A stretch of 64,000 nucleotides of DNA from Limnobacter alexandrii (GTDB lineage: Bacteria > Pseudomonadota > Gammaproteobacteria > Burkholderiales > Burkholderiaceae_B): the NCBI RefSeq assembly GCF_005871185.1, contig NZ_SWKN01000006.1, positions 908,451 to 972,450 on the forward strand, written 5' to 3'. Below the pieces are notes generated by a model. That model was not told where the DNA came from and made no database searches. It saw only the letters and a program-made list of their open reading frames with translations. How positions within the stretch are numbered: the first letter of the stretch is position 1; every line of letters begins with the position of its first letter. This document shows positions 1 through 9,888 of this stretch, piece by piece. The translations under genes and the position numbers were made by a program.

Positions 1-1
1 A

Positions 2-229
2 ACGATCGCGTTTCCTCGTGTGCGCGATTTTCGTGGTGTGTCAGGCAAGTCTTTTGATGGCCGTGGCAACTACAACATCGGTATCAAAGAACAGATTATT
101 TTCCCTGAGATTGAGTACGACAAGATCGACGCACTTCGGGGTCTCAACATCAGCGTAACTACGACAGCGCGTACAAACGATGAAGCCAAGGCTTTGTTGA
201 CCGCTTTCAAGTTCCCGTTCCGTAACTGA
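2..229 (+). CDS. rplE: 50S ribosomal protein L5, C-terminal part (5' end outside window)
   Basis: The frame is open from the window edge and reads [20 protein letters not shown], then ends in [20 protein letters not shown], which is the C-terminal half of bacterial L5. L5 binds 5S rRNA and helps form the central protuberance of the large subunit. It is the first visible gene of the spc operon and lies 8 bases before rpsN. About 75 residues of roughly 180 are present, so it is partial only because the window starts inside it. Confidence 0.97.
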   Translation, partial: TIAFPRVRDFRGVSGKSFDGRGNYNIGIKEQIIFPEIEYDKIDALRGLNISVTTTARTNDEAKALLTAFKFPFRN

Positions 230-237
230 GGTGTGAC

Positions 238-543
238 GTGGCAAAACTAGCTTTGATTAATCGTGAGAAAAAGCGCGCAGCCCTGGTCAAGAAGTATTCG
301 GCCAAGCGTGAAGCTTTGAACAAGATTGTAAAAGATCAGTCGGTCAGCGAAGCAGACCGCTATGAGGCGCGTCTTAAGTTGCAGGCGCTGCCAAGAAACG
401 CGAACCCAACTCGTCAGCGTAATCGCTGCGAATTGACTGGTCGTCCCCGCGGCACATTCCGTTTGTTCGGTCTGGCCCGTAACAAGATCCGTGAAATTGC
501 CATGCGTGGTGAGATTCCTGGAATCACTAAGGCAAGTTGGTAA
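238..543 (+). CDS. rpsN: 30S ribosomal protein S14
   Basis: The product is 101 residues, the usual length of the long, zinc-free S14 of proteobacteria. It starts [13 protein letters not shown] and ends in the conserved [12 protein letters not shown] tail. S14 assembles into the small-subunit head next to S3 and S10. The start codon is GTG; no ATG fits the family N-terminus. It sits between rplE and rpsH, as expected for the spc operon. Confidence 0.98.
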   Translation: MAKLALINREKKRAALVKKYSAKREALNKIVKDQSVSEADRYEARLKLQALPRNANPTRQRNRCELTGRPRGTFRLFGLARNKIREIAMRGEIPGITKASW

Positions 544-555
544 GGGGTTCAAATT

Positions 556-951
556 ATGAGTATGAGTGATCCAATCGCCGACATGTTGACCCGCATTCGC
601 AATGCTCAGGGTGTTGACAAGGTTTCGGTTGAGATGCCTTCCTCAAAAGTGAAGGTAGCTATTGCGCAGGTTTTGAAAGACGAAGGTTACATTGAGAGTT
701 TCTCAATCGTGGGCGAGTCAGCAAAGCCTGTGTTGAAAATTGAGTTGAAGTATTACGCTGGTCGCCCCGTGATCGAGAAAATCGAGCGCGTTTCCAAGCC
801 AGGTCTGCGGATTTACAAAGGTAAAGACGACATTCCTCAGGTGATGAACGGCTTGGGTGTGGCAATTGTTTCAACTTCCAAAGGCGTGATGACTGATCGC
901 AAGGCCCGTACCACTGGTATTGGCGGCGAAGTTATCTGCTACGTGGCTTAA
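556..951 (+). CDS. rpsH: 30S ribosomal protein S8
   Basis: The product is 131 residues, beginning [18 protein letters not shown] and ending [11 protein letters not shown], both typical of S8. S8 binds the central domain of 16S rRNA. In E. coli it also represses its own operon by binding spc mRNA; that regulation is known for the family and is not visible here. A GGGG ribosome binding site lies 8 bases before the first ATG, which favours that start over the ATG two codons later. Confidence 0.98.
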   Translation: MSMSDPIADMLTRIRNAQGVDKVSVEMPSSKVKVAIAQVLKDEGYIESFSIVGESAKPVLKIELKYYAGRPVIEKIERVSKPGLRIYKGKDDIPQVMNGLGVAIVSTSKGVMTDRKARTTGIGGEVICYVA

Positions 952-963
952 AGGGGTAATGAA

Positions 964-1497
964 ATGTCAAGAGTAGCGAAAGCTCCCATTTCTGTGCCTT
1001 CAAGCGTACAGGTTACTGTGAATGGTCAGGTTGTTTCGGTGAAGGGCAGTAGCGCCGAGCTGAAGCTGAATGTCAATTCATTGGTTATGCCCGTGTTCGA
1101 GAACGGCGTGTTGTCTGTGAAGCCGGTTGTAGATACAACTGATGCGAACGCGCAGGCAGGAACGGCCCGCGCATTGTTGGCCAACATGGTTAACGGTGTA
1201 AGCAAGGGTTTCGAGCGCAAGTTGCAGTTGGTTGGCGTGGGTTACAAGGCCGCAGTTCAGGGTGATTCGATCAACCTGGCCCTGGGCTTTTCTCACCCCG
1301 TCATCCACAAGCTGCCAGCTGGCGTGAAGGCTGAGACGCCAACACCCACCGAGATCGTCTTGAAGGGTGCCGACAAACAAGTGATTGGTCAGACTGCTGC
1401 TGAAATTCGCGCATATCGTCCACCAGAGCCATACAAGGGCAAGGGTGTGCGTTATTCGGATGAGCGTGTGGTTATCAAAGAGACCAAGAAGAAATAA
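964..1497 (+). CDS. rplF: 50S ribosomal protein L6
   Basis: This 177-residue protein starts [20 protein letters not shown] and ends with the L6 signature region [19 protein letters not shown] followed by a lysine-rich tail. L6 lies near the factor-binding site of the large subunit. Length and position between rpsH and rplR are canonical, and a GGGG ribosome binding site precedes the ATG. Confidence 0.98.
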   Translation: MSRVAKAPISVPSSVQVTVNGQVVSVKGSSAELKLNVNSLVMPVFENGVLSVKPVVDTTDANAQAGTARALLANMVNGVSKGFERKLQLVGVGYKAAVQGDSINLALGFSHPVIHKLPAGVKAETPTPTEIVLKGADKQVIGQTAAEIRAYRPPEPYKGKGVRYSDERVVIKETKKK

Positions 1498-1515
1498 GGC
1501 GCCAAGAGGTAAATC

Positions 1516-1878
1516 ATGGAAACTAAACAAGAAGCACGTGCCCGTCGTGCAAAACAAACCAGACGTCGTATTGCGCTTGCTCGCGCAACCCGCCTGTGTG
1601 TGTTCCGTACCAACTCCCACATCTACGCTGCAGTTCACTCGGCGGATGGTGGTCAGGTGTTGGCCGCCGCGTCTACCAATGACAAAGAACTGCGCGCTCA
1701 GCTGGACGGTAAGTCTGGCTCCAACAAGGCGGCTGCCGCGTTGGTCGGAGCGGCGATCGCGAAAAAAGCATTGGCTGCAGGCGTAAGCGAAGTTGCTTTT
1801 GACCGTTCAGGCTTTGCCTACCATGGTCGCGTTAAAGAACTGGCTGACGCAGCGCGTGAAGCCGGCTTGAAATTCTAA
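1516..1878 (+). CDS. rplR: 50S ribosomal protein L18
   Basis: The product is 120 residues with a basic N-terminus ([19 protein letters not shown]) and the C-terminal motif [26 protein letters not shown], diagnostic of L18. L18 binds 5S rRNA together with L5. The ATG follows an AAGAGG ribosome binding site. The gene is in normal spc order between rplF and rpsE. Confidence 0.98.
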   Translation: METKQEARARRAKQTRRRIALARATRLCVFRTNSHIYAAVHSADGGQVLAAASTNDKELRAQLDGKSGSNKAAAALVGAAIAKKALAAGVSEVAFDRSGFAYHGRVKELADAAREAGLKF

Positions 1879-1887
1879 GGAGTGATC

Positions 1888-2412
1888 ATGGCAAGAATGC
1901 AAGGTAAAAATGCCGCGCCTGAAGCGCGTGATGACGGCCTTAAGGAAAAAATGATCGCGGTTAACCGCGTGACCAAGGTTGTTAAGGGTGGCCGTATTCT
2001 GGGCTTCGCAGCATTGACCGTAGTTGGTGATGGTGATGGAAGCGTGGGTATGGGTAAAGGCAAGTCCCGTGAAGTTCCCGTGGCTGTTCAAAAAGCCATG
2101 GAGCAGGCTCGCCGCCAAATGGAAAAAGTATCACTGCGTGATGGTTCCATTCACCACATCGTGTATGGACAGCATGGCGCCTCCAAGGTGTTCCTGGCTC
2201 CAGCGCAAGAAGGTACCGGTATTATCGCGGGTGGCCCAATGCGTGCCGTTCTGGAAGTTGTCGGTGTTCGTAATATTGTGGCAAAAAGCCATGGTTCTTC
2301 GAATCCTTACAACCTGGTTCGCGCAACCCTGGATGCTTTGGGCAAGTTGCAAACCCCAGCTGAGATTGCCGCCAAGCGTGGCCTGTCAGTTGAAAAGTTA
2401 TTTGAGGCTTGA
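1888..2412 (+). CDS. rpsE: 30S ribosomal protein S5
   Basis: From the ATG five bases after an AAGGAG ribosome binding site the product is 174 residues, [20 protein letters not shown] onward. A GTG two codons upstream is in frame but overlaps that ribosome binding site, so ATG is preferred. The double-stranded RNA-binding fold ([19 protein letters not shown]) and the C-terminal half ([20 protein letters not shown]) are clear. S5 contributes to decoding fidelity and mRNA unwinding. Confidence 0.97.
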   Translation: MARMQGKNAAPEARDDGLKEKMIAVNRVTKVVKGGRILGFAALTVVGDGDGSVGMGKGKSREVPVAVQKAMEQARRQMEKVSLRDGSIHHIVYGQHGASKVFLAPAQEGTGIIAGGPMRAVLEVVGVRNIVAKSHGSSNPYNLVRATLDALGKLQTPAEIAAKRGLSVEKLFEA

Positions 2413-2414
2413 TC

Positions 2415-2597
2415 ATGAGCGGATCTGTAAAAGTCACGTTGGTTAAGAGCATTATCGGAACCAAAGAAACTCATCGCGCAACTGTGCGTGGTTTGGGTCT
2501 GCGTCGTATGAATCACAGCCGAGTGCTGGTTGATACGCCCGAAGTGCGTGGAATGATTAACAAGGTGTCCTACCTGTTGAAAGTTGAGGCTGCATAA
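2415..2597 (+). CDS. rpmD: 50S ribosomal protein L30
   Basis: This is a 60-residue protein, [20 protein letters not shown] onward, the normal L30 size. The ATG lies two bases after the rpsE stop; an in-frame TTG two codons upstream is rejected because it overlaps the end of rpsE. The stop overlaps the rplO start in TAATG, which suggests coupled translation. Confidence 0.97.
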   Translation: MSGSVKVTLVKSIIGTKETHRATVRGLGLRRMNHSRVLVDTPEVRGMINKVSYLLKVEAA

Positions 2598-3031
2598 TGG
2601 AACTGAATACACTTGCACCCGCACCAGGCAGTAAGTTTGACCGCAAGCGCGTTGGCCGTGGTATCGGTTCCGGTTGGGGTAAAACTGCTGGCCGTGGTCA
2701 CAAAGGTCAAAAGTCACGCAGTGGCGGTTTTCACAAAGTCGGTTTTGAAGGCGGTCAAATGCCTATGCACCGTCGTTTGCCCAAGCGTGGTTTCTCTTCG
2801 CGTACTGCCGCCTTCAATGCCCAGATCCGTTTGACAGACCTGGACACTTTGGCCGTAGACACCGTGGATATCCTGACATTGAAACAGGCTGGTCTGGTAC
2901 CTGCTCAAACTTTGTCAGTGAAGGTGATTCTGGCTGGTGAGATCAAGCGTGCTGTAGTACTGAACGGCATTAAGGCAACAAAGGGCGCAGCAGAGGCCAT
3001 CTCGGCAGCTGGTGGCACCATTAACGCTTAA
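2597..3031 (+). CDS. rplO: 50S ribosomal protein L15
   Basis: The 144-residue product begins [20 protein letters not shown] and has the glycine- and arginine-rich stretch [12 protein letters not shown] typical of L15, followed by the [17 protein letters not shown] motif. L15 is a late assembly protein of the large subunit. It overlaps rpmD by one base and is followed 11 bases later by secY. Confidence 0.98.
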   Translation: MELNTLAPAPGSKFDRKRVGRGIGSGWGKTAGRGHKGQKSRSGGFHKVGFEGGQMPMHRRLPKRGFSSRTAAFNAQIRLTDLDTLAVDTVDILTLKQAGLVPAQTLSVKVILAGEIKRAVVLNGIKATKGAAEAISAAGGTINA

Positions 3032-3042
3032 GAGAGCATCGC

Positions 3043-4371
3043 GTGGCCTTTAATCCATCTACATTGGCGTCATCCAACAAATTCGCTGATTTGCGCAAGC
3101 GCTTGGTGTTTTTGTTGTTGGCTCTGATTGTGTATCGTATTGGCGCACACATTCCGGTACCCGGAATTGATCCTACTCAGCTGAAGCAGTTGTTTGACAG
3201 CCAGCAGGGCGGCATTTTGGGCATGTTTAACATGTTCTCTGGTGGGGCGCTTTCGCGTTTCACGGTGTTTGCCTTGGGTATCATGCCGTACATTTCGGCG
3301 TCGATTGTCATGCAGTTGGCCAGTGTGGTCGTGCCTCAACTTGAGGCTTTGAAGAAGGAAGGTGAGGCGGGTCGTCGAAAGATTACCCAATACACTCGAT
3401 ATGGCACTTTCTTCCTCGCGACCTTCCAGGCTATCGGCATTTCGGTTGCTTTGGAATCACAGGCAGGGTTGGTTATTGATCCTGGAATGGCATTTCGTTT
3501 TACCACGGCCGTTTCATTGGTGACCGGCACCATGTTTTTGATGTGGTTGGGCGAGCAGATTACCGAACGTGGATTGGGTAACGGGATCTCGATTCTGATC
3601 TTCGCTGGGATTGCAGCTGGTTTGCCCGGCGCAATTGGTGGCTTGTTCGAGTTGGTCAGGACCGGCGCGATGAACTCTTTGATCGCTTTGATGATTGTTG
3701 TTCTCGCTGTTGCGGTGACTTACTTGGTGGTGTTTGTGGAGCGTGGGCAGCGAAAGATCACTGTCAACTATGCCAAACGCCAAGTGGGTAACAAGATTTA
3801 TCAGGGGCAGACTTCACATTTGCCATTGAAGCTGAACATGGCTGGTGTAATTCCTCCAATCTTTGCTTCAAGCATCATTTTGTTGCCTGCAACACTGACA
3901 AGCTGGTTTGGCTCTGGCGATGGCGCGGTGGTTGGTTTCCTGAAGGAAGTGTCTCAGACATTGTCACCAGGTCACCCCCTGTACATGTTGCTGTATGCGG
4001 CTGCCATTATTTTCTTTTGCTTTTTCTACACCGCCTTGGTGTTTAACAGCAGGGAAACCGCTGACAACTTGAAGAAAAGTGGTGCATTTTTGCCTGGAAT
4101 TCGGCCTGGCGAGCAGACGTCACGATACATCGATAAGGTGTTGACTCGTTTGACCTTGATCGGCGCGGCTTACATCACATTGGTGTGTTTGTTGCCTGAG
4201 TTTCTGGTTTTGGGATTGAGTGTTCCGTTCTATTTTGGCGGTACATCTCTGTTGATTATTGTAGTTGTTGCGATGGATTTCATGGCTCAGGTTCAGGCCT
4301 ACGTGATGTCCCAGCAATACGACAGCCTGTTGAAGAAATCAAGCTTCAAGGGTTCTGGATTAACGAGGTAG
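3043..4371 (+). CDS. secY: Preprotein translocase subunit SecY
   Basis: SecY is the pore-forming inner-membrane subunit of the SecYEG translocon. The 442-residue protein has ten predicted membrane helices. It carries the conserved [12 protein letters not shown] near the N-terminus, the plug region [20 protein letters not shown], and late motifs such as [16 protein letters not shown]. The start is GTG. Its position after rplO matches the spc operon, which ties translocon supply to ribosome supply. The stop lies inside the ribosome-binding region of infA, 3 bases before its start. Confidence 0.98.
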   Translation: MAFNPSTLASSNKFADLRKRLVFLLLALIVYRIGAHIPVPGIDPTQLKQLFDSQQGGILGMFNMFSGGALSRFTVFALGIMPYISASIVMQLASVVVPQLEALKKEGEAGRRKITQYTRYGTFFLATFQAIGISVALESQAGLVIDPGMAFRFTTAVSLVTGTMFLMWLGEQITERGLGNGISILIFAGIAAGLPGAIGGLFELVRTGAMNSLIALMIVVLAVAVTYLVVFVERGQRKITVNYAKRQVGNKIYQGQTSHLPLKLNMAGVIPPIFASSIILLPATLTSWFGSGDGAVVGFLKEVSQTLSPGHPLYMLLYAAAIIFFCFFYTALVFNSRETADNLKKSGAFLPGIRPGEQTSRYIDKVLTRLTLIGAAYITLVCLLPEFLVLGLSVPFYFGGTSLLIIVVVAMDFMAQVQAYVMSQQYDSLLKKSSFKGSGLTR

Positions 4372-4374
4372 TGA

Positions 4375-4593
4375 TTGTCTAAAGACGACGTTATCCAAAT
4401 GCAGGGAGAGGTAGTAGAAAACCTCCCTAACGCCACTTTTCGAGTGAAATTGGAAAATGGTCACGTGGTGCTTGGTCACATATCAGGCAAGATGCGCATG
4501 AACTATATTCGCATTCTTCCTGGTGACAAGGTGACGGTTGAGTTGACGCCGTACGACTTGTCCAGAGCACGAATTGTTTTTCGAGCCAAATGA
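4375..4593 (+). CDS. infA: Translation initiation factor IF-1 (TTG start)
   Basis: The 72-residue OB-fold protein ([20 protein letters not shown] to [14 protein letters not shown]) matches IF-1 end to end. IF-1 binds the ribosomal A site during initiation. The only start that gives the family N-terminus is TTG, six bases after a GAGG ribosome binding site that overlaps the secY stop. Presence of infA between secY and rpmJ is usual in beta-proteobacteria but not in E. coli. Confidence 0.97.
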   Translation: MSKDDVIQMQGEVVENLPNATFRVKLENGHVVLGHISGKMRMNYIRILPGDKVTVELTPYDLSRARIVFRAK

Positions 4594-4617
4594 ATTGGTT
4601 CTTTTTGGAGTTTCGCC

Positions 4618-4731
4618 ATGAAAGTTCAGGCATCTGTAAAAAAGATTTGTAGAAAATGCAAAGTGATCAAGCGCAAAGGCGTTGTTCGCGTGATTTGTTC
4701 TGAGCCGCGCCACAAGCAGCGTCAAGGTTAA
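4618..4731 (+). CDS. rpmJ: 50S ribosomal protein L36
   Basis: This 37-residue protein reads [20 protein letters not shown] then [17 protein letters not shown]. Cysteines 11, 14 and 27 and histidine 32 form the zinc-binding set, so it is the zinc-containing (C+) form of L36. It lies between infA and rpsM, where L36 is expected. Confidence 0.97.
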   Translation: MKVQASVKKICRKCKVIKRKGVVRVICSEPRHKQRQG

Positions 4732-4746
4732 TAAAAGGGGATTTAA

Positions 4747-5112
4747 ATGGCTCGTATTGCCGGCATTAACATTCCAAGCCACCAGCATACCGTTATCGGT
4801 CTGACTGCTATTTTCGGCATTGGTCGTTCCACCGCCAAGAAAATTTGTGCAGTGACCTCAATTCCTGAGTCCAAAAAGGTGAAAGACCTCGACGACGCGG
4901 ATTTGGAAAAGCTGCGTGACGAAGTGGGCAAGTACCTGACTGAAGGTGATCTTCGCCGTGAAGTAACCATGAACATCAAGCGTTTGATGGATTTGGGTTG
5001 CTATCGTGGTTTCCGTCACCGTAAAGGTCTGCCTGTACGTGGTCAGCGTACCCGCACAAACTCTCGCACTCGCAAGGGTCCGAAGCGTGCTGGTATCGCA
5101 CTGAAGAAATAA
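4747..5112 (+). CDS. rpsM: 30S ribosomal protein S13
   Basis: The product is 121 residues, [20 protein letters not shown] onward, with the HhH-like region [12 protein letters not shown] and the basic tail [20 protein letters not shown]13 sits in the small-subunit head and contacts the large subunit and P-site tRNA. An AAAGGGG ribosome binding site precedes the ATG. This gene begins the alpha-operon block rpsM-rpsK-rpsD-rpoA-rplQ. Confidence 0.98.
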   Translation: MARIAGINIPSHQHTVIGLTAIFGIGRSTAKKICAVTSIPESKKVKDLDDADLEKLRDEVGKYLTEGDLRREVTMNIKRLMDLGCYRGFRHRKGLPVRGQRTRTNSRTRKGPKRAGIALKK

Positions 5113-5139
5113 TCAGGTAATCATAGGAAGGTTAGCCAA

Positions 5140-5535
5140 ATGGCCAAAGGAACAGCGAATAACCGCGCACGCAAAAAAGTCAAAAAGAATATTTCTGACG
5201 GTATTGCGCACGTACACGCCTCATTCAACAACACCATCATCACGATCACAGATCGTCAGGGCAATGCCTTGGCCTGGTCTACATCGGGTGCTCAGGGCTT
5301 CAAGGGTTCACGCAAGTCGACTCCCTTTGCCGCTCAGGTGGCTGCTGAAGTTGCTGGCAAGGCTGCGCAGGAATGCGGTATCAAGACAGTTGAAGTGCTT
5401 ATCAAAGGACCCGGCCCCGGCCGTGAGTCTAGCGTGCGCGCTTTGAATGCATTGGGTATCAAAGTGACCAGTATTTCTGACATCACTCCGATCCCGCACA
5501 ACGGATGTCGTCCTCCCAAGCGTCGTCGCATCTAA
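5140..5535 (+). CDS. rpsK: 30S ribosomal protein S11
   Basis: The product is 131 residues with the family motifs [20 protein letters not shown] and [19 protein letters not shown] and the tail [14 protein letters not shown]11 forms part of the platform and the mRNA exit region. An AGGAAGG ribosome binding site lies upstream. A 76-base spacer with several short inverted repeats separates it from rpsD; no specific regulator site could be assigned there. Confidence 0.98.
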   Translation: MAKGTANNRARKKVKKNISDGIAHVHASFNNTIITITDRQGNALAWSTSGAQGFKGSRKSTPFAAQVAAEVAGKAAQECGIKTVEVLIKGPGPGRESSVRALNALGIKVTSISDITPIPHNGCRPPKRRRI

Positions 5536-5611
5536 TTTTTTTAAGACCATTGTTCGTCAGATCGTTTGGCGGACTGAAGCGAGTCAAATCGCGTAATGAA
5601 AGAGGTTTCAA

Positions 5612-6235
5612 GTGGCTAGATATACAGGTCCAAAGTGTAAGTTGTCACGTCGTGAAGGCACAGACTTAAGTCTGAAAAGCGCACGTCGTAGTCTCGATTC
5701 CAAGTGCAAACTTGATTCCAAGCCAGGTCAGCATGGTCGCACCTCTGGTGCCCGTACCTCTGACTATGGTCAACAATTGCGTGAGAAGCAAAAAGTGAAG
5801 CGCATGTACGGCGTGCTGGAAAAGCAGTTCCGTCGTTACTTTGCTGAAGCCTCACGTCGCAAAGGCAACACTGGTGAAACATTGCTGCAGTTGTTGGAGT
5901 CCCGTTTGGACAACGTGGTGTATCGCATGGGTTTCGGTTCTACTCGCGCCGAAGCTCGTCAGCTGGTGAGCCACAAGGCAATTTTGGTGAATGGCAAAGC
6001 CGTGAACATTCCTTCCTATTCAGTGAAGTTGAATGACGTCATTTCCATTCGCGAAAAGTCGAAGACACAGGCACGTATCGTTGAGTCTGTAACTTTGGCC
6101 GAACAGATGGGTTTCCCGCTGTGGGTGAATGTGGATGCGAAGAAAATGGAAGGCTCCTTCAAGAGCATTCCCGAGCGCGGCGACCTCTCTCAAGAGATCA
6201 ACGAAAGCTTGATCGTTGAATTGTACTCACGTTAA
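5612..6235 (+). CDS. rpsD: 30S ribosomal protein S4
   Basis: This 207-residue protein starts at GTG ([20 protein letters not shown]) after an AGAGG ribosome binding site. It carries the S4 RNA-binding domain around residues 95-160 ([20 protein letters not shown]). S4 is a primary 16S rRNA binder and, in E. coli, the translational repressor of the alpha operon. A 72-base spacer before rpoA holds the perfect inverted repeat GATCCC-A-GGGATC (6247-6259), whose role is unknown. Confidence 0.98.
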   Translation: MARYTGPKCKLSRREGTDLSLKSARRSLDSKCKLDSKPGQHGRTSGARTSDYGQQLREKQKVKRMYGVLEKQFRRYFAEASRRKGNTGETLLQLLESRLDNVVYRMGFGSTRAEARQLVSHKAILVNGKAVNIPSYSVKLNDVISIREKSKTQARIVESVTLAEQMGFPLWVNVDAKKMEGSFKSIPERGDLSQEINESLIVELYSR

Positions 6236-6307
6236 TTTGATTAACTGATCCCAGGGATCCCCAGCCTTATCGGTGTAACGAGCCGAGGGTATTGAAAAGG
6301 ATTTTGA

Positions 6308-7288
6308 ATGTTTAATGCTAGCTTGCTGAAGCCACGTATTGTTGAGGTCGAGACAGTCGCCCCCAACAGTGCAAAAGTTGTGATGGAGCCGTTTGAGCGT
6401 GGTTATGGCCACACTCTGGGCAATGCCCTGCGCCGCGTATTGTTGTCTTCCATGATTGGTTACGCACCCACTGAGGTGTCGATTGCTGGTGTGGTTCACG
6501 AATACTCGACTCTGGATGGTGTGCAGGAAGACGTCGTTGACCTGTTGCTGAACTTGAAAGGGATTGTATTCAAGTTAGAGTCACGCGATGTGGTGACTGT
6601 GACCTTGAAGCGCGAAGTAGAAGGTGTTGTGACGGCGGGCGATATTGAGCTTCCCCATGATGTGGAGATCATTAACCCGGATCACGTGATTGCCCATTTG
6701 TCGCAAGGCGGCAAGCTGGATATGCAAATCAAAGTGGAGAAGGGTCGTGGTTATGTGCCTGGTTCAGTTCGTCGTTTTCCTGACGAGCCAAGCAAGGCAA
6801 TTGGACGCATCGTGTTGGATGCTTCATTCAGCCCGGTAAAACGTGTTTCATACGCCGTGGAAAGCGCCCGTGTGGAACAGCGTACCGACTTGGACCGTTT
6901 GGTGATGTCTATCGAAACCAATGGTGTTTTGTCACCTGAAGAATCGATTCGTCTGGCAGCCCGCATTCTGGTTGAGCAGTTGTCTGTGTTTGCTGCGCTT
7001 GAAAATACTGCTGAGCCGGAAGTTTCTCAGCGTGCTCCACAGGTTGATCCGATTCTGTTGCGTCCAGTCGATGATCTGGAATTGACAGTGCGTTCAGCAA
7101 ACTGCCTGAAGGCAGAGAACATTTATTACATTGGCGATTTGATTCAGCGCACGGAAAACGAGTTGTTGAAGACTCCTAACCTGGGTCGCAAGTCATTGAA
7201 CGAAATCAAGGAGGTGTTGGCCGCACGCGGTTTGACACTCGGTATGAAATTGGAAAACTGGCCACCCGCCGGTCTCGATAAGCCCTGA
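6308..7288 (+). CDS. rpoA: DNA-directed RNA polymerase alpha subunit
   Basis: The 326-residue protein has the N-terminal assembly domain ([20 protein letters not shown], which nucleates the alpha dimer) and, after a linker near residues 232-248, the DNA-binding C-terminal domain ([36 protein letters not shown]). It is full length for the family. It sits between rpsD and rplQ. An AAAAGGA ribosome binding site precedes the ATG. Confidence 0.98.
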   Translation: MFNASLLKPRIVEVETVAPNSAKVVMEPFERGYGHTLGNALRRVLLSSMIGYAPTEVSIAGVVHEYSTLDGVQEDVVDLLLNLKGIVFKLESRDVVTVTLKREVEGVVTAGDIELPHDVEIINPDHVIAHLSQGGKLDMQIKVEKGRGYVPGSVRRFPDEPSKAIGRIVLDASFSPVKRVSYAVESARVEQRTDLDRLVMSIETNGVLSPEESIRLAARILVEQLSVFAALENTAEPEVSQRAPQVDPILLRPVDDLELTVRSANCLKAENIYYIGDLIQRTENELLKTPNLGRKSLNEIKEVLAARGLTLGMKLENWPPAGLDKP

Positions 7289-7321
7289 GCTTAGCGTTTG
7301 TTAGATTGAAGGATATTTAAA

Positions 7322-7720
7322 ATGCGTCACCGTCATGGATTGCGTAAACTAAATCGCACCAGCAGCCACCGCCTTGCAATGTTTAGAAACATGACCAACG
7401 CCTTGTTGCGTCACGAAGTGATCAAAACAACACTGCCAAAGGCCAAGGAACTGCGCAAGATTGCAGAACCCATCATCACCATGGGCAAGTCGCCTACACT
7501 GGCCAACAAGCGCCTGGCATTTGCCCGCTTGCGTGACCGTGAAATGGTTGTGAAGTTGTTTGACGAGATTGGTCCTCGTTATGCAGCTCGCCCAGGTGGT
7601 TACATGCGTGTTCTGAAGTTCGGATTCCGCAAGGGCGACAATGCACCAATGGCTTTGGTTGAATTGGTGGATCGTCCCGAAACTGCTGAGATCGTAGAAA
7701 TCGCTGAAGAGCAAGCTTAA
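7322..7720 (+). CDS. rplQ: 50S ribosomal protein L17
   Basis: The 132-residue product begins [20 protein letters not shown] and ends in the acidic tail [13 protein letters not shown], as usual for beta-proteobacterial L17. L17 surrounds the peptide exit tunnel. It is the last gene of the ribosomal block and is followed by an intrinsic terminator about 85 bases downstream. Confidence 0.98.
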   Translation: MRHRHGLRKLNRTSSHRLAMFRNMTNALLRHEVIKTTLPKAKELRKIAEPIITMGKSPTLANKRLAFARLRDREMVVKLFDEIGPRYAARPGGYMRVLKFGFRKGDNAPMALVELVDRPETAEIVEIAEEQA

Positions 7721-7803
7721 CTAGTTGGCTTGACCTGTTGCGGCGACTTGTTTGCCACTTCAAGTTTTGTCAAATGTGTGTGGCCTGGAATTCGCTGTAA
7801 GGA

Positions 7804-7840
7804 AGCCGTGTTAGCTTATGCTGGCGCGGCTTTTTTATTT
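7804..7840 (+). terminator. Intrinsic terminator ending the ribosomal protein block
   Basis: A 12-pair stem (AGCCGTGTTAGC pairing with GCTGGCGCGGCT, three G-U pairs) closes a TTAT loop and is followed directly by TTTTTTATTT. It lies between rplQ and the ABC transporter genes, so the latter probably have their own promoter or rely on partial read-through. Confidence 0.9.
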
Positions 7841-7857
7841 GTTGAGGGTTTCAGTAC

Positions 7858-8787
7858 GTGACTGGTTTTACTGTGTTGAATTTAATCGGTGTGCGCAAAG
7901 CCTATGGTGGGCGAGAGGTGCTGGCTGGCCTGGATTTCTCGCTGAATGCCGGTGAATGTGTTGCGTTGCTTGGGCCTAATGGTGCCGGGAAGTCAACCAC
8001 GATTGCTTTGGCTTTGGGCTTGGCCCAAGCGGATGCTGGCGTGGTTGAGCTGCTAGGAAAAACGTTGCCGAGCGCTGGCCACTTGGCCCGGCAGGATGTA
8101 GGTGTTGTGCCTCAATATGACGCACTGGACCCCGACTTCACTGTGTTCGAGAACCTGATGGTGTTTGGCCGTTACTTCGGCCTGCATGGGGCGGTCTTGC
8201 GTGAGCGGGCGGAGGTTTTGTTGAGTTTCGCGCAGTTGCTTGGGCGCAGGAATGACTCGGTAGGGACTTTGTCTGGTGGTATGCGAAGGCGTTTGATGTT
8301 GGCCCGTGCCCTGATCAATAAGCCGAAGGTTTTATTTCTTGATGAGCCAACCACCGGGCTCGATCCCCAGGCAAAGCATGTGATTTGGGATCGCTTGGTG
8401 GATTTGAAGCGTCAGGGCATGGCGATGTTCCTAACAACACATTACATGGATGAGGCGCAGCGCCTGGCCGATCGGGTGGCGGTGTTGGACCATGGCAATA
8501 TTGTCGCTTGTGACAAGCCATTGAACCTGATTCGCGATGTTGTGGGGCATGCAGTACTTGAGTTGTGGGGCAGCGGTGCCGCCCGTTGTGTGTCGCAACT
8601 TGTCAGTTCGCAGGTGGAGCCACTTGAGCAGCGTGGTGAAACCTTTTATTTCAGGAACGAAAAGGCCGATGAGATGCTGGAGGCGCTTAAACGTTCACCC
8701 CAACCAGATGTGGATTACATTTATCGACCGGGAAATCTGGAAGACGTGTTTTTCAGTTTGACCGGTAGGGCGTTGCGCGATGATTAA
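7858..8787 (+). CDS. NodI-type ABC transporter ATP-binding protein
   Basis: This 309-residue ATPase has Walker A GPNGAGKST at residues 39-47, the signature LSGGMRRRLMLARAL, and Walker [15 protein letters not shown], followed by the TTHYMDEAQRLADRV switch region. With the downstream permease it resembles the NodI/NodJ pair that exports lipochitooligosaccharides in rhizobia. Homologues are widespread in Burkholderiales without nodulation genes, so the substrate here is unknown. The start is GTG. The last 8 bases overlap the permease gene. No nod genes are nearby, so a nodulation role is not supported. Confidence 0.9.
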   Translation: MTGFTVLNLIGVRKAYGGREVLAGLDFSLNAGECVALLGPNGAGKSTTIALALGLAQADAGVVELLGKTLPSAGHLARQDVGVVPQYDALDPDFTVFENLMVFGRYFGLHGAVLRERAEVLLSFAQLLGRRNDSVGTLSGGMRRRLMLARALINKPKVLFLDEPTTGLDPQAKHVIWDRLVDLKRQGMAMFLTTHYMDEAQRLADRVAVLDHGNIVACDKPLNLIRDVVGHAVLELWGSGAARCVSQLVSSQVEPLEQRGETFYFRNEKADEMLEALKRSPQPDVDYIYRPGNLEDVFFSLTGRALRDD

Positions 8788-9547
8788 TTTTCATGCGGTG
8801 TTTCAAGTTTGGCGTCGGAACTTTTTGGTGTGGCGAAAGCTAGCGCTTCCATCCTTGCTTGGTAATGTGGTGGATCCGGTGATGGCTTTGATGGCTTTTG
8901 GTCTGGGTTTGGGATCCATGTTGCCCAATGTGGGCGGTATGCCCTACCTGAACTATCTGGCTGTTGGGGCTGTGTGCATTAGTGCGATGAATGCGCCGAC
9001 TTTTGAAGCCTTGTATTCAGCATTTTCCCGCATGCACACCCAGAAAACCTGGCAAGTCATCATGAATACACCTGTGCGCTTGCGTGAGGTCGTATTGGGT
9101 GAGTGTAGTTGGGCGGCCAGTAAAGGGTTGATTAGCACAGGGGCCATGTTGTTGATTGTGGCGCTTTTGGGTATTGGTGATCTTCAGTTCTGGCTTTTGT
9201 CCTGGCTGGTTCTGATCCTTGCTTGTTTGATGTTTGCTGGATTTGGACTGTGTATCAATGCCAGGGCGCCCAGCTATGACTTTTTCATGTTTTATTTCAC
9301 CTTGGTTGTGACACCGATGACATTTTTGTCAGGTGCATTTTTCCCAAGGGAGCAGTTGCCTGAATGGTTAAGGGTGGTGGCTGACTTCATGCCACTTTCT
9401 GTGGTGGTGGATGCATTGAGGGGTATTTATGCCCGCGATTTCAGCATGTTGCCGGCACTTTTGGCTCAGATGGCTGTCTACGCTCTGGTGGGAATTGCAT
9501 TGGCTGTCTTCCTGACTGAACGCCGATTTAAACGGAAAGGTGCATGA
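8780..9547 (+). CDS. NodJ-type ABC-2 transporter permease
   Basis: The 255-residue integral membrane protein has about six hydrophobic segments and the ABC-2 permease layout. Its N-terminus (WRRNFLVWRKLALPSLLGNV) and the central PMTFLSGAFFPREQLPEWLR resemble NodJ. It would form the channel for the ATPase encoded just upstream, with which it overlaps by 8 bases. It overlaps cutA by an ATGA. The exported substrate cannot be told from sequence. Confidence 0.9.
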   Translation: MINFHAVFQVWRRNFLVWRKLALPSLLGNVVDPVMALMAFGLGLGSMLPNVGGMPYLNYLAVGAVCISAMNAPTFEALYSAFSRMHTQKTWQVIMNTPVRLREVVLGECSWAASKGLISTGAMLLIVALLGIGDLQFWLLSWLVLILACLMFAGFGLCINARAPSYDFFMFYFTLVVTPMTFLSGAFFPREQLPEWLRVVADFMPLSVVVDALRGIYARDFSMLPALLAQMAVYALVGIALAVFLTERRFKRKGA

Positions 9548-9888
9548 GAAACAATGGGGAGCGTTGCTGGGTGGCTTATTCCACAGTGGAATCTAAAGAG
9601 CATGCCACCGAGTTGGCGCGTAATTTGGTGGAACAGCAGTTGGTGGCTTGCGTGAATATTGTAGGCCCGGTGGAGTCGGTTTATCGCTGGCAAGGAAAGG
9701 TCGAGCAGACCGCGGAATGGATGTTGATGATGAAGTGCTCCGAATCGCAATGTGAGGAATTGAAGATGGCGTTGCCGCGTTTGCATGGCTATGAGGTGCC
9801 AGAGTTGATCATGTTGCCGATCGCCGATGGACATACAGCCTATCTCGACTGGATTGCCGCCAGTGGAAAGGGAGTTGGGCATGAGTGA
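9544..9888 (+). CDS. cutA: Divalent-cation tolerance protein CutA
   Basis: The 114-residue protein matches CutA1: WVAYSTVESKEHATELARNL, LVACVNIVGPVESVYRWQGK, and the C-terminal YEVPELIMLPIADGHTAYLD. CutA is a small trimeric ferredoxin-like protein linked to copper tolerance in E. coli, where it also sits next to dsbD; its biochemical role is unsettled. The start overlaps the permease stop, and the end overlaps the dsbD start by 8 bases. Confidence 0.95.
   Translation: MRNNGERCWVAYSTVESKEHATELARNLVEQQLVACVNIVGPVESVYRWQGKVEQTAEWMLMMKCSESQCEELKMALPRLHGYEVPELIMLPIADGHTAYLDWIAASGKGVGHE

Noticed and set aside
7858-9547. Nodulation or symbiosis island
   Set aside because: The ABC pair resembles NodIJ, but no nodABC, nodD or other symbiosis genes are present, and neighbours are housekeeping genes.
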